A stretch of 13,892 nt of DNA, from contig MEMY01000050.1 in NCBI GenBank assembly GCA_001768965.1, forward strand, positions 1 to 13,892. The letters are read 5' to 3'. Every line of letters begins with the position of its first letter. Positions within the stretch are counted from its first letter, which is position 1. Of the stretch, positions 1 to 6,855 are shown one piece after another. Source of the stretch: an archaeon RBG_16_50_20 (GTDB lineage: Archaea > Thermoproteota > Bathyarchaeia > 40CM-2-53-6). Under the pieces are notes generated by a model. It saw only the letters and a program-made list of their open reading frames with translations. It made no database searches and was not told the origin of the DNA. A program made the position numbers and the translations under genes.

Positions 1-1744
1 AGTTCCGATAAACAAGTTTCATTACCCGCCTAAGGGATTTCGATCCAAGCGTGGTCACCGGTATTTGTCCAGACACCACGCCCACCTCGCCGGGTTCCAG
101 ATCCGCCATTGCTCGGCGGCAAACGTCAGCTATCTCCTTGAGCAGCATGTCTTTGGGAACAACTTCCCCGATCAAGTGATAACCCAGAGGGGCTGAAACG
201 ATTCCATTGACCATATGTGTATCGGTGGTCATGACTTCCGCGTCTTCGTACCCGACTTGCTTCGCGGCCTCCAGAATGTCTTCCCTCAAACCCTTTACCA
301 TGTTGTTTCCGTCGATGGTGATATACGCAAAACGGTGACCATTCACTTCCACCGCGATTACTGCTATTCCACCGGGACCGAAGCCGTCCTTCAGCGTGAA
401 TTCGCGGGGCACTATTCGAGCTACACCGACCTTTAACGGGCCTCCTTCGTCCTGAGATGCCGCTCCTAGAGTAGACAGCGCTGCATCTTCCAGTGCTCCA
501 ATCTTCTCTGGGCTCATGGTTGTCGGACCCGTCAGACAATTGTGCGCGTCTATGAACGCAACATGCTGAAACTTCCCTTGGGTGAATCCGGTCAACCTGT
601 TGGCAACTTCCGATGGAACATCCTCCATATCATAGGGCGATGTGGTCATTGTTACGAGGGCGCAACCGTCGAAGACTTGACTCGTTGCCGTCGCGATCTC
701 ATTCACTGCCCTTCTCACAGGAGTCGCTTTGCCAATGTAATCGCAACTGTCCAGTTTCGCTAGTACCCAAGCAATAACACGGGCATTCTGCTCCTGTGAA
801 ACCAGGTTAAACTCATGCCCAGATACACCATGCGGAACCACGCCGACAGCGGCAAGTTTCCTTTGTACAATAGCGTGGAACAGAAAGGGGAGCACACTAC
901 TTCCAATGTTTAGAAATGGACCTGGATGCAAATTGGAAACCAGCATTACGGCCTTTACATTGCGATCCGAAATCCGCCGGAATGAGAACGCCGCCACGTC
1001 AATCTCGGTTTCAACTCCCAGCTCGTTCAGGTAAGATTCAAGATCTCCGTTTTTCGCCTCCAGCCAATCCGTGAGGAAAGCTCTGAACATACGTATGGGT
1101 GAAAACCCGATTACCTTGCGTCCCTGCACTTCGATAACAGAGATCAGTGCAAAGGCCAGCGTTAACCCCAGAACCGACGATAAAACCCATGCAACCATTA
1201 CTCTGCCAAGAGAGAGGTCGAAGAACAGAACAACCAGGAATGCTGTTAAACTCGGTTCCAGTACCGTGAAGAGCGTTCTTTCAGCGAAGTTAGTCTTTGA
1301 CATAGAAAAGACGGCTATTGATCGCAGTGGCATGACCGCAAACAGTCCCACGATGACGGCAAAATCTGGAAAAACGAATCCCGGCACCGCAAGCGCGAGA
1401 ACTGAGGATAGGATGAAGACCAAGACCCAGATGGTTATCGTGAAAAGCGAGAAAGCAATGCACCTTCTGAAATAGAACAATGGATCCTTCCTCATCACGG
1501 TCACGTAGAGCACGGCATCGGATGCGAACGAAGGAATCACCAGAATAATGATCCCCCAGAAACCTCCCATTAGGAATGAGAAGGCGGCTCGTTGAGCTAT
1601 CACGAATGAAATACCTATCCCAAACGTCGCGAAAAGGAAGGAAGCAACTACGATGATGCCTGTTGATCGCGGGAAGGCAACCCGACGGATAAGGTTGTAG
1701 TACGCTTTCGTACCGCTAAGGCGCTTTGAGAAAGAAAGGGCCAA
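1..1744 (-). CDS. DUF2070 family archaeal membrane protein (3' end beyond the window)
   Basis: This frame is open from a TTG at 1744-1742 to the left edge (about 581 codons), so the stop lies outside. I translated most of it by hand. The first ~205 residues hold about six hydrophobic segments. A soluble part follows with the motifs SNLHPGPFLN (about residue 273) and FIDAHN (about residue 398), both typical of DUF2070, an archaeal family of unknown function and about 600 residues; little should be missing. TTG is chosen because GGAGG (complement of 1753-1757) sits 8 bases upstream and an in-frame TAG, the stop of the preceding gene, lies 7 codons before it. The gene follows GGGP synthase by 21 bases, so the two are probably co-transcribed. 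The His and Asp motifs suggest a metal-binding or hydrolytic domain, which is inference only. Family assignment is firm; function is unknown. Confidence 0.87.
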   Translation of the reverse strand, partial: MALSFSKRLSGTKAYYNLIRRVAFPRSTGIIVVASFLFATFGIGISFVIAQRAAFSFLMGGFWGIIILVIPSFASDAVLYVTVMRKDPLFYFRRCIAFSLFTITIWVLVFILSSVLALAVPGFVFPDFAVIVGLFAVMPLRSIAVFSMSKTNFAERTLFTVLEPSLTAFLVVLFFDLSLGRVMVAWVLSSVLGLTLAFALISVIEVQGRKVIGFSPIRMFRAFLTDWLEAKNGDLESYLNELGVETEIDVAAFSFRRISDRNVKAVMLVSNLHPGPFLNIGSSVLPFLFHAIVQRKLAAVGVVPHGVSGHEFNLVSQEQNARVIAWVLAKLDSCDYIGKATPVRRAVNEIATATSQVFDGCALVTMTTSPYDMEDVPSEVANRLTGFTQGKFQHVAFIDAHNCLTGPTTMSPEKIGALEDAALSTLGAASQDEGGPLKVGVARIVPREFTLKDGFGPGGIAVIAVEVNGHRFAYITIDGNNMVKGLREDILEAAKQVGYEDAEVMTTDTHMVNGIVSAPLGYHLIGEVVPKDMLLKEIADVCRRAMADLEPGEVGVVSGQIPVTTLGSKSLRRVMKLVYRN

Positions 1745-1752
1745 CCGGTTTT

Positions 1753-1757
1753 CCTCC
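1753..1757 (-). promoter_or_regulatory. Ribosome binding site deciding a TTG start (DUF2070 gene)
   Basis: The minus strand reads GGAGG here, 8 bases before TTG at 1744-1742. No ATG or GTG start fits upstream, because the preceding gene's in-frame TAG ends at 1766. Confidence 0.7.
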
Positions 1758-1765
1758 GCGGATCT

Positions 1766-2527
1766 CTAGCGGATGGCTCGAATAATTTGCCGCAGCTTCC
1801 TCACAGACGCTTTCTCAGCTATCGTCCCAGTAACAATCAGCTGCGCCCCAGCATCAACTATAGACTTGGCTTGCGATGGAGTCCTTATTCCGCCACCTGT
1901 GATAATGCGCATCCGACATGTTTTCTTCACAACGCGGACCATGTCGGGTGGGACGGAGTGCTTCGCTCCTGAGCCGGCTTCGAGATATACGAACCGCATT
2001 CCCAGATACTCCGCTGCAAGAGCGTAAATCGCCGCCAACTCCGGCTTATCGTAAGGAATAGGATTCGCCATGCCAACGAACCCTGCTGCGCCAGTGTGCT
2101 CGCCAATAATCAAGTAGGCGAGTGGTATTGGCTCAAGTCGATAGCGTTTGACGAGCGGCGCACCAAGCGCCTGCGCACCTGAGAGATAATACGGGTTTAT
2201 CGAATTGAGCAGTGACATGAAGAAGACAGCGTCCGCATGCTGACTGAGCCCAGCAACATCGTTGGGGAAGAGAATCACAGGCAGTCGAGAGGTCTTGATG
2301 GCTTTCACTATGGCGTCAAGTTGATAGATCGATGTGGCCGTAGAACCGCCGACCATGGCAGCTGATGTCCCTGCCTTCTTGACCTGCAGAGCAAGCTGTC
2401 TCGCGGCTGGGGGCGTCAATTTCTCAGGATCAAATAGGGTGAGATGGGCAACGCCATGCTCTTTGATCTCATTCTCTAAATGATTTTCTACGTCGCCTAT
2501 CCTCAAATCGACCAAAGGCCCACTCAC
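1766..2527 (-). CDS. Geranylgeranylglyceryl phosphate synthase (GGGP synthase)
   Basis: This TIM-barrel enzyme joins geranylgeranyl diphosphate to sn-glycerol 1-phosphate, the first committed step of archaeal ether lipids and the step that sets their stereochemistry. The family motifs appear in order: HLTLFDPEKL (Mg and diphosphate side), MVGGST, FPNDVAGLS followed by SLLNSINPYY, IIGEHTGAAG, YLEAGSGA, ITGGGIRTP and IVTGT (phosphate binding). The frame is open up to 2614 (282 codons), but the first ~29 residues look unlike the family, would overlap the divergent UbiA frame and cover the likely promoter. I therefore place the start at GTG 2527-2525 (253 residues, normal length); TTG at 2506-2504 is also possible. 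No strong ribosome binding site separates them. The DUF2070 gene follows after 21 bases. Function is certain; the start is not. Confidence 0.93.
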   Translation of the reverse strand: MSGPLVDLRIGDVENHLENEIKEHGVAHLTLFDPEKLTPPAARQLALQVKKAGTSAAMVGGSTATSIYQLDAIVKAIKTSRLPVILFPNDVAGLSQHADAVFFMSLLNSINPYYLSGAQALGAPLVKRYRLEPIPLAYLIIGEHTGAAGFVGMANPIPYDKPELAAIYALAAEYLGMRFVYLEAGSGAKHSVPPDMVRVVKKTCRMRIITGGGIRTPSQAKSIVDAGAQLIVTGTIAEKASVRKLRQIIRAIR

Positions 2528-2576
2528 TGTTTTGCGTAGGTAAAGCGCGGAATCTTGTGACAAACTGGGCGCGATG

Positions 2577-2585
2577 TTATTAAAA
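2577..2585. promoter_or_regulatory. Candidate shared TATA box between divergent GGGP synthase and UbiA genes
   Basis: TTATTAAAA on the plus strand reads TTTTAATAA on the minus strand, so it resembles an archaeal TATA box both ways. With initiation about 25 bases away it would give short leaders, roughly 30 bases to UbiA GTG 2642 and roughly 25 to GGGP synthase GTG 2527. It lies in the only gap between these divergent genes (about 2528-2641). It is a pattern match only, with no clear BRE on either side. Confidence 0.4.
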
Positions 2586-2641
2586 CTGCTTGTGGCTAAT
2601 GTGTGAAAATCCAAACCGATCGGGCAATTGAGCTGAGTAAC

Positions 2642-3499
2642 GTGCAGTCTTATCCTTCAATTTTCAAACGAACACTCAGCCTCTTCAGTATGATGCGCTT
2701 GCCCAACTGCATAATGATCGGGTTCGCTGTGATCGTGGGTGAGATAATCGCATCTCAGATTGTGCCCGCGCGAGCCGCATTTTACGGATTCATGACGGGC
2801 TTTCTCCTACTGGCAGCGTCGATGGTGCTCAACGACTACTTCGACCGGGAAATAGATGCGATTAATCAACCCGAGAAACCCGTGCCAGCTGGAATTGTGA
2901 AACCAACTGAGGCGTTATCGTTTGCAGTGATCCTCGCATCCTTCGGCCTACTGTTCTCCACCTATTCTGGGCCGTGGACGTTGTTAATCGCATTGATGAG
3001 CGTTGGTATCATGGTAGCCTACAATGCGAAAGTCAAGAAATTGGGATTAATCGGAAATGCGCTTGTGAGCACGAATGTTGCCGTACCTTTCATTTATGGT
3101 GGTTTCGCAGTTGGAAGTCCTACCTGGTCTCTTGCAATCTTCGCCTTGCTGGCCTTTCTTTCGAACACAGGACGCGAGATCATGAAAGGCATCGTCGACG
3201 TGGCGGGGGATACAGCCAAAGGAGTCAAATCAGTTGCTGCCACCAAAGGAAATGCACAAGCGGGAAAAGAAAGCGCTTTACTGATACTGTGGGCCGTCCT
3301 CCTCAGCGTGCTACCTATCCTGTTTGGACTCGTCTCATTCTACTACATACCATTGGTTGCAATATGCGATATTGGCTTCCTCCTAACAGCATACTCAATT
3401 GTATCTAACCCTACGCCTGGGAATGCCAAACGCAACAAGAAGTTCGTGCTTGTATGGATGACTTTCGGCTTGCTGGCGTTTGTGATTGGCACACTGTGA
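2642..3499 (+). CDS. ubiA: UbiA-family prenyltransferase, probable digeranylgeranylglyceryl phosphate synthase
   Basis: This integral membrane enzyme would add the second geranylgeranyl chain to GGGP, giving the archaeol core. The first Asp-rich motif, NDYFDREIDAINQPEKPVPAG, and the second, DVAGD following GREIMKGIV, are the Mg-diphosphate sites of the UbiA superfamily. Between and after them lie about eight or nine hydrophobic helices. The open frame begins at 2603, but residues before about 20 are not family-like and overlap the divergent gene. GTG 2642 gives 285 residues, with the helix around MMRLPNCIMIGF placed near the N-terminus as in relatives; an ATG at 2690 is possible but tight. 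Pairing with the divergent GGGP synthase supports the lipid role over menaquinone or heme O synthesis. The substrate is inferred from context and motif style. Confidence 0.9.
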   Translation: MQSYPSIFKRTLSLFSMMRLPNCIMIGFAVIVGEIIASQIVPARAAFYGFMTGFLLLAASMVLNDYFDREIDAINQPEKPVPAGIVKPTEALSFAVILASFGLLFSTYSGPWTLLIALMSVGIMVAYNAKVKKLGLIGNALVSTNVAVPFIYGGFAVGSPTWSLAIFALLAFLSNTGREIMKGIVDVAGDTAKGVKSVAATKGNAQAGKESALLILWAVLLSVLPILFGLVSFYYIPLVAICDIGFLLTAYSIVSNPTPGNAKRNKKFVLVWMTFGLLAFVIGTL

Positions 3500-3552
3500 G
3501 CATTTTTCGGACAAATACAGGTCTCTCCCAGTGCGAGTACGCTCTCAAAACA

Positions 3553-3560
3553 TTTTTATG
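3553..3560 (+). promoter_or_regulatory. Candidate TATA box for the small gene at 3599
   Basis: TTTTTATG, preceded by CAAAACA (a possible purine-rich BRE), lies about 25-30 bases before a likely transcription start near 3583. That gives a leader of about 15 bases carrying AAGGGG (3588-3593), 5 bases before TTG 3599. The gap 3500-3598 otherwise holds only a short T run (3503-3507) that might end UbiA transcription. Confidence 0.45.
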
Positions 3561-3598
3561 ACATCAAACCCGTAATAATTCGATTAGAAGGGGCACCA

Positions 3599-3952
3599 TT
3601 GAAAGCAATGAAAGTTAGCAACTTCAGCAGAATGCGCGGATTCGAATCGCGTGGTAAGAGGAAACTGTCAAGAGAAGTAATAACTTCCTTTCCAAGGGAG
3701 ATAGTTGGAACCTTCGCCCATCTTCCCAAAGTATTCAAGAAAGTTGACATCGACCGCCTAATGGGAGACAAGATCTCAAGAAGCATGAAGTGGCGCTATG
3801 TCCGGCGAATGGAAAGGTTGGGAATCGTCAAACACGCCACCAAGAAATATTATCGAAAAATCTACGATACGATCTCTGACTGGATGGAGAAAGACGCCAT
3901 TCCGAAGATCCGGCGCATGGAATCGCTGGTAGAGGTTGAAGCAGCAAACTAG
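3599..3952 (+). CDS. Small basic protein of unknown function, possible winged-helix regulator
   Basis: I do not recognise this 117-residue protein as a named family. It is rich in Lys and Arg and has no membrane segment, signal peptide or zinc motif. Residues about 45-95 (from FKKVDIDRL through SRSMKWRYVRRMERLGI to KKYYRKIYDTI) have the spacing of a winged helix-turn-helix: a helix, a basic recognition-like helix ending in LGIV, then a short beta-rich stretch. TTG 3599 has AAGGGG five bases upstream; ATG 3608 is an alternative. It has its own TATA-like sequence. It faces the HMG-CoA reductase gene and their 3' ends overlap by four bases, and UbiA is 99 bases upstream on the same strand. A regulator of the surrounding lipid genes is a reasonable guess from position, but nothing shows it directly. 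Confidence 0.7.
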   Translation: MKAMKVSNFSRMRGFESRGKRKLSREVITSFPREIVGTFAHLPKVFKKVDIDRLMGDKISRSMKWRYVRRMERLGIVKHATKKYYRKIYDTISDWMEKDAIPKIRRMESLVEVEAAN

Positions 3953-5217
3953 CGTTTGCTGAATTTCTCTAAGAGTTCCTTAGCACGGTCAACGCGTATC
4001 TTACGTTCGGCAACCATCTGTTCGGCTACTTTGTCGATTAGCTCGCCCGCCGCTCCCGCGCTGATTGCAATGTTTCGGGCGTGAAGATTCATATGCCCTC
4101 TCTGGATACCTTCAGCAGCCAAAGCTCTGAGGGCTGCAAGATTTTGCGCCAGGCCAACGGACACGATTATTTCCGCTAGCTCCCTCGCCGACTTCACACC
4201 AAGAATCTTAACAGCAATTTTCGCAATCGGATTAGAAGCGGTTGCGCCTCCAACGATTCCAACTGCCATTGGCATCTCAAGCGTTCCCACAAGATCTCCG
4301 TCAGCATTCTTCTCCCAGGTTGTCAACGACGTGTAATGTCCAGACCTTGCCGCGTAAGCATGTGCGCCTGCCTCAATGGCTCTCGTGTCATTTCCAGAAG
4401 CCAAGACCGCCGCCGTGACTCCATTCATTATTCCCTTGTTATGCGTGGCACACCGGAAAGGATCGGCGGCCGCAAACGCGTAGGCTCTAACGATCCCGTC
4501 AACAACCTCCTCTCCACCCAGCGCATCCTTAGCGAAGACCGCTTTGACGCGAGCAAGGCGTTTGACCGCAAGATTGGAGACTATTCGGAGATAGACACGT
4601 CCCCCAGAGACCTCCTCGATCATGGGTGCCACTGCCTCCGCCATTGTGTTCACAGCGTTCGCACCCATCGCGTCCCTACAGTCCACTAGGAGTTCGGCGA
4701 TTACCATCTTTCCAAGGAAGGTTTCGATTATGCGAACTTCGAGATCCCGTGCTCCGCCTCCAAGGGACACAAGAACGGGGTCTTGGTCATTGGCTTTCTT
4801 CAGCATCTGTTCTTTGTGGGCGAGAATCTCGAATCTTGCCCGGTGAGCATCCTGAATCCCAACAATCTGTATCTGTCCAATCATTATCGGATCTGTTGAA
4901 GTTGCATGGAAACCGCCCTTCATCCTTGCCATTTTCGCGGCGTTGCTTGCAGCCGCGATTACAGACGGTTCTTCTATCGCCATCGGAACAACCAGCTCTC
5001 TTCCATTTATGAGGAAGTTTACGGCCACGCCGAGAGGCACGGGCATCACGCCAACTAGGTTCTCCACCATCCGATTCGCGACATCGAAACTGAGCACGCT
5101 TGGCTTCTCGAGCAGACCAGCCTCCTCGTCTGACAGGCCTGCAAATCCCTTGACCAGCTTAACTCTCTCGGAAACAGATAGCTTGTAGAAACCCGAAAAC
5201 TCGGAGCTCTTGCTCAT
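3949..5217 (-). CDS. mvaA: HMG-CoA reductase, class II (bacterial type)
   Basis: This enzyme reduces HMG-CoA to mevalonate, the committed step of the isoprenoid pathway. Its 422 residues and N-terminal pattern (FYKLSVSERVKLV, then ENLVGVMPVPLGVA) match the Pseudomonas mevalonii class. Catalytic residues fall where expected: Glu83 (AIEEPSV), Lys261 (THNKGIMNG), Asp277 (ASGNDTRA) and His375 (RGHMNLHARN), with RDAMGAN (181-187) as the dinucleotide motif. It lacks the membrane anchor and shorter pattern of class I enzymes found in most archaea, so it probably came ultimately from bacteria. NADH or NADPH preference cannot be read safely. The ATG at 5217 follows the isomerase stop by 32 bases, and it is the last gene of the minus-strand series. 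Its end overlaps the convergent small gene by four bases. Assignment is firm. Confidence 0.97.
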   Translation of the reverse strand: MSKSSEFSGFYKLSVSERVKLVKGFAGLSDEEAGLLEKPSVLSFDVANRMVENLVGVMPVPLGVAVNFLINGRELVVPMAIEEPSVIAAASNAAKMARMKGGFHATSTDPIMIGQIQIVGIQDAHRARFEILAHKEQMLKKANDQDPVLVSLGGGARDLEVRIIETFLGKMVIAELLVDCRDAMGANAVNTMAEAVAPMIEEVSGGRVYLRIVSNLAVKRLARVKAVFAKDALGGEEVVDGIVRAYAFAAADPFRCATHNKGIMNGVTAAVLASGNDTRAIEAGAHAYAARSGHYTSLTTWEKNADGDLVGTLEMPMAVGIVGGATASNPIAKIAVKILGVKSARELAEIIVSVGLAQNLAALRALAAEGIQRGHMNLHARNIAISAGAAGELIDKVAEQMVAERKIRVDRAKELLEKFSKR

Positions 5218-5249
5218 TCAACAATCACTCTCGGTCGAGACCCTATGCC

Positions 5250-6386
5250 TTAACTGGATTTGTTGCTTCTGGTTGCATATTTAGCGGGATCGAATCCGCG
5301 CTGCGTCAACCACTGATGCGTAGCACCCGTAATCACCAAAGGAGCTCGTCGGAGCTCGTCAATGCTCCTTGAACCTGTAAGAAACATCGCATTCCTCAAC
5401 TCTTCGATCACCACCGTCAAACGCTCCACCGCAGCGTTCTCTCCCGAGGATGCAGACTTGAGCATCGGAAGTGCGAGCCCTCCATAATGTGCACCTAGGG
5501 CAATAGCCTTTGCAATGTGAAGACCATTTCTCACTCCGCCTGACGCGAAAACCTTCAGATTCGTAGAGTTCGCGACCTCGACAATGCTCGGGACAGTTGG
5601 TGTCCCCCAATCCCAGAATGTTGTTCCCAATTCCATCTGGAGTCCGTATCTTTTCGCTCGTGCTCTATAGTATTCCACGCCCGCCCAGCTTGTTCCCCCA
5701 AGACCCGACACATTGATTCCCTTCACCCCAACTTGCTCTAATGCTCTGGCAGTTTCCATCGAAATGCCTGCCCCTGTTTCCTTCACCAGGACAGGCACAG
5801 ACAATGCAGATGCCAGTTCTCCGATCTTCTTCACTATACCATGAAAATCCGTTTCACCCTCGAATTGCACAGATTCCTGCAACGCATTCAGATGTATGAA
5901 CAAACCCGTCGCCCCAATCATATCAATTGCCCTCTTTGCACGATCCAAGGCATCGTCCCGAGCGATCTGAGGGCACCCCAGATTCGCGAAGAGAGGAATA
6001 GAGGGCGCGGCCTCACGCGCAACGCGATAGGTACGCGCCAGACTTTGATCCTCGATTGCAGCGCGCTGGCTCCCTACGCCCATTGCGATACCGAGTTTCT
6101 CAGCCACTTTTGCAAGTGTTCGATTGATCTTTGCAGCAAGCGGTGTCCCTCCCGTCATTGACTCAATGACAAGAGGAGCTCTCAACTTGTGGCCGAAGAG
6201 ATCTGTCGAGAGATCTATCTCACCGCGATCAACCTCCGGTAACGCCTTGTGAATTAGGCGAACGTCGTCAAAGCCTGTCGGCACGTGCGATTGGACATCC
6301 TGATGCAGGGTAGTCTGAATATGGCTTAGTTTTCGCTTAGTTGTTTGGTTGTCTGGCATCGGACTCGGCTCTTTTGATCGCAACAC
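5250..6386 (-). CDS. fni: Isopentenyl-diphosphate delta-isomerase, type 2 (FMN-dependent)
   Basis: This cytoplasmic flavoenzyme interconverts IPP and DMAPP, using reduced FMN and Mg without net redox change. It is 378 residues long, slightly above the usual ~350-370. The type 2 signature motifs are present in order: SMTGG (76-80), GVGSQR (103-108), HLNALQE (165-171), VKETGAGIS (201-209), GLGGTSW (228-234) and ASGGVRNG, the FMN phosphate loop. The GTG at 6386, or the adjacent TTG at 6383, has AGGTGG (complement of 6391-6396) just upstream. The ATG at 6359 would give a more usual length but has a weaker site. It follows the frameshifted dehydratase subunit by 64 bases and precedes HMG-CoA reductase by 32, consistent with one transcript. 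Confidence 0.96.
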   Translation of the reverse strand: MLRSKEPSPMPDNQTTKRKLSHIQTTLHQDVQSHVPTGFDDVRLIHKALPEVDRGEIDLSTDLFGHKLRAPLVIESMTGGTPLAAKINRTLAKVAEKLGIAMGVGSQRAAIEDQSLARTYRVAREAAPSIPLFANLGCPQIARDDALDRAKRAIDMIGATGLFIHLNALQESVQFEGETDFHGIVKKIGELASALSVPVLVKETGAGISMETARALEQVGVKGINVSGLGGTSWAGVEYYRARAKRYGLQMELGTTFWDWGTPTVPSIVEVANSTNLKVFASGGVRNGLHIAKAIALGAHYGGLALPMLKSASSGENAAVERLTVVIEELRNAMFLTGSRSIDELRRAPLVITGATHQWLTQRGFDPAKYATRSNKSS

Positions 6387-6390
6387 TCGT

Positions 6391-6396
6391 CCACCT
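6391..6396 (-). promoter_or_regulatory. Ribosome binding site of the isomerase gene
   Basis: The minus strand reads AGGTGG, 4 bases before GTG 6386 and 7 before TTG 6383. It supports one of these starts over the downstream ATG at 6359. Confidence 0.55.
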
Positions 6397-6450
6397 ATAT
6401 GAACGAGCGTCTTTACTTCTCACATTTTCGACAGGCGATCTATTGTGCTG

Positions 6451-6854
6451 CTACAGATTGGGCTTAGTGATTGATACTGTTCCAGCAGTCGCGTCAACGA
6501 TCAAATGATCGCCGGTGGAGATTTTCTCCACGGGAATTCGATCGACACAGGGTACGCCCGCCAAGATAGCCCCCGTGGCCACTATGGTTTCAGTCTCCTT
6601 GTTCACTATAGCCAACGGAGCTTGATTGTTCTTGGCGAGGCCGTAGATTACGTAGGATCCGACGGTGGATCCTTTGCCACACGGAATACCAAGATCTTGC
6701 CTTTGACAGACTTACCCTCAAGTTCATGACCCTTTTCGATGAAGAGACCTGTCTTGGCGTCGATTCCGCCGTAGAACCCGATTGGCTCTCTCGATACGAG
6801 ACTCTCGCCTTCAACTTTGCCTGGGCTGATCGTTCTTCCCTTCAGGACTTCCAT
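6451..6854 (-). CDS. Phosphomevalonate dehydratase (aconitase-X) small subunit, interrupted by a one-base frameshift
   Basis: The small, swivelling-domain subunit of the enzyme that dehydrates mevalonate 5-phosphate to trans-anhydromevalonate 5-phosphate. From ATG 6854 the first frame reads EVLKGRTISPGKVEGE, then FYGGID and GKILVF, all family-like, then leaves the family and stops at 6648. Stepping back one base after that VF (base pairs 6683-6684) restores PCGKGSTVGSYVIYGLAKNN, then NKETETIVATGAILAG, then DRIPVEKISTGDH to a TAG at 6451-6453. The whole is 404 bases where 405 would encode a normal 134-residue subunit. The minus strand reads TTCCG where TTCCCG would give Phe-Pro. Because the second part is intact, a sequencing or assembly error, or a very recent mutation, is likelier than an old pseudogene. 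AAGGTGA (complement of 6861-6867) is its binding site, inside the large-subunit gene one base upstream. Confidence 0.9.
6654..6673 (-). repeat. Perfect inverted repeat (possible RNA hairpin) just after the frameshift
   Basis: AGGATCC, a 6-base loop, then GGATCCT gives seven perfect pairs. In mRNA sense it begins 9 bases after the base pair where the small-subunit frame breaks. It also encodes the conserved Gly-Ser-Thr-Val-Gly-Ser stretch, and two GGATCC codon pairs are enough to create it, so it may be chance. Confidence 0.5.
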
Positions 6855-6855
6855 T

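Noticed and set aside
126..539. Minus-strand open frame of about 137 codons, rich in Arg, Ser and Gly
   Set aside because: It lies wholly inside the DUF2070 frame, which reads as family sequence here (FIDAHN and following); the composition is that of an out-of-frame shadow.
1071..1475. Plus-strand open frame of 134 codons, Thr/Lys-rich
   Set aside because: It is antisense to the membrane segments of the DUF2070 protein and looks like their complement, not a real protein.
3500..3598. Possible small RNA or riboswitch between UbiA and the small gene
   Set aside because: I see only a short T run, a TATA-like sequence and a ribosome binding site in these 99 bases; no stable stem was found by eye.
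5341..5360. Perfect 10-base tandem repeat GGAGCTCGTC
   Set aside because: It falls inside the isomerase gene and encodes an ordinary family segment (DELRRAP); two copies only, so probably chance.
6677..6690. Classical -1 slippery heptamer at the frameshift
   Set aside because: The sequence GTA TTC CGT does not fit the X XXY YYZ pattern, so standard programmed slippage is not supported at the site itself.
6590..6814. Second minus-strand open frame across the dehydratase small-subunit gene
   Set aside because: Its translation shows none of the family motifs; the real protein uses the other two frames joined at 6683-6684.
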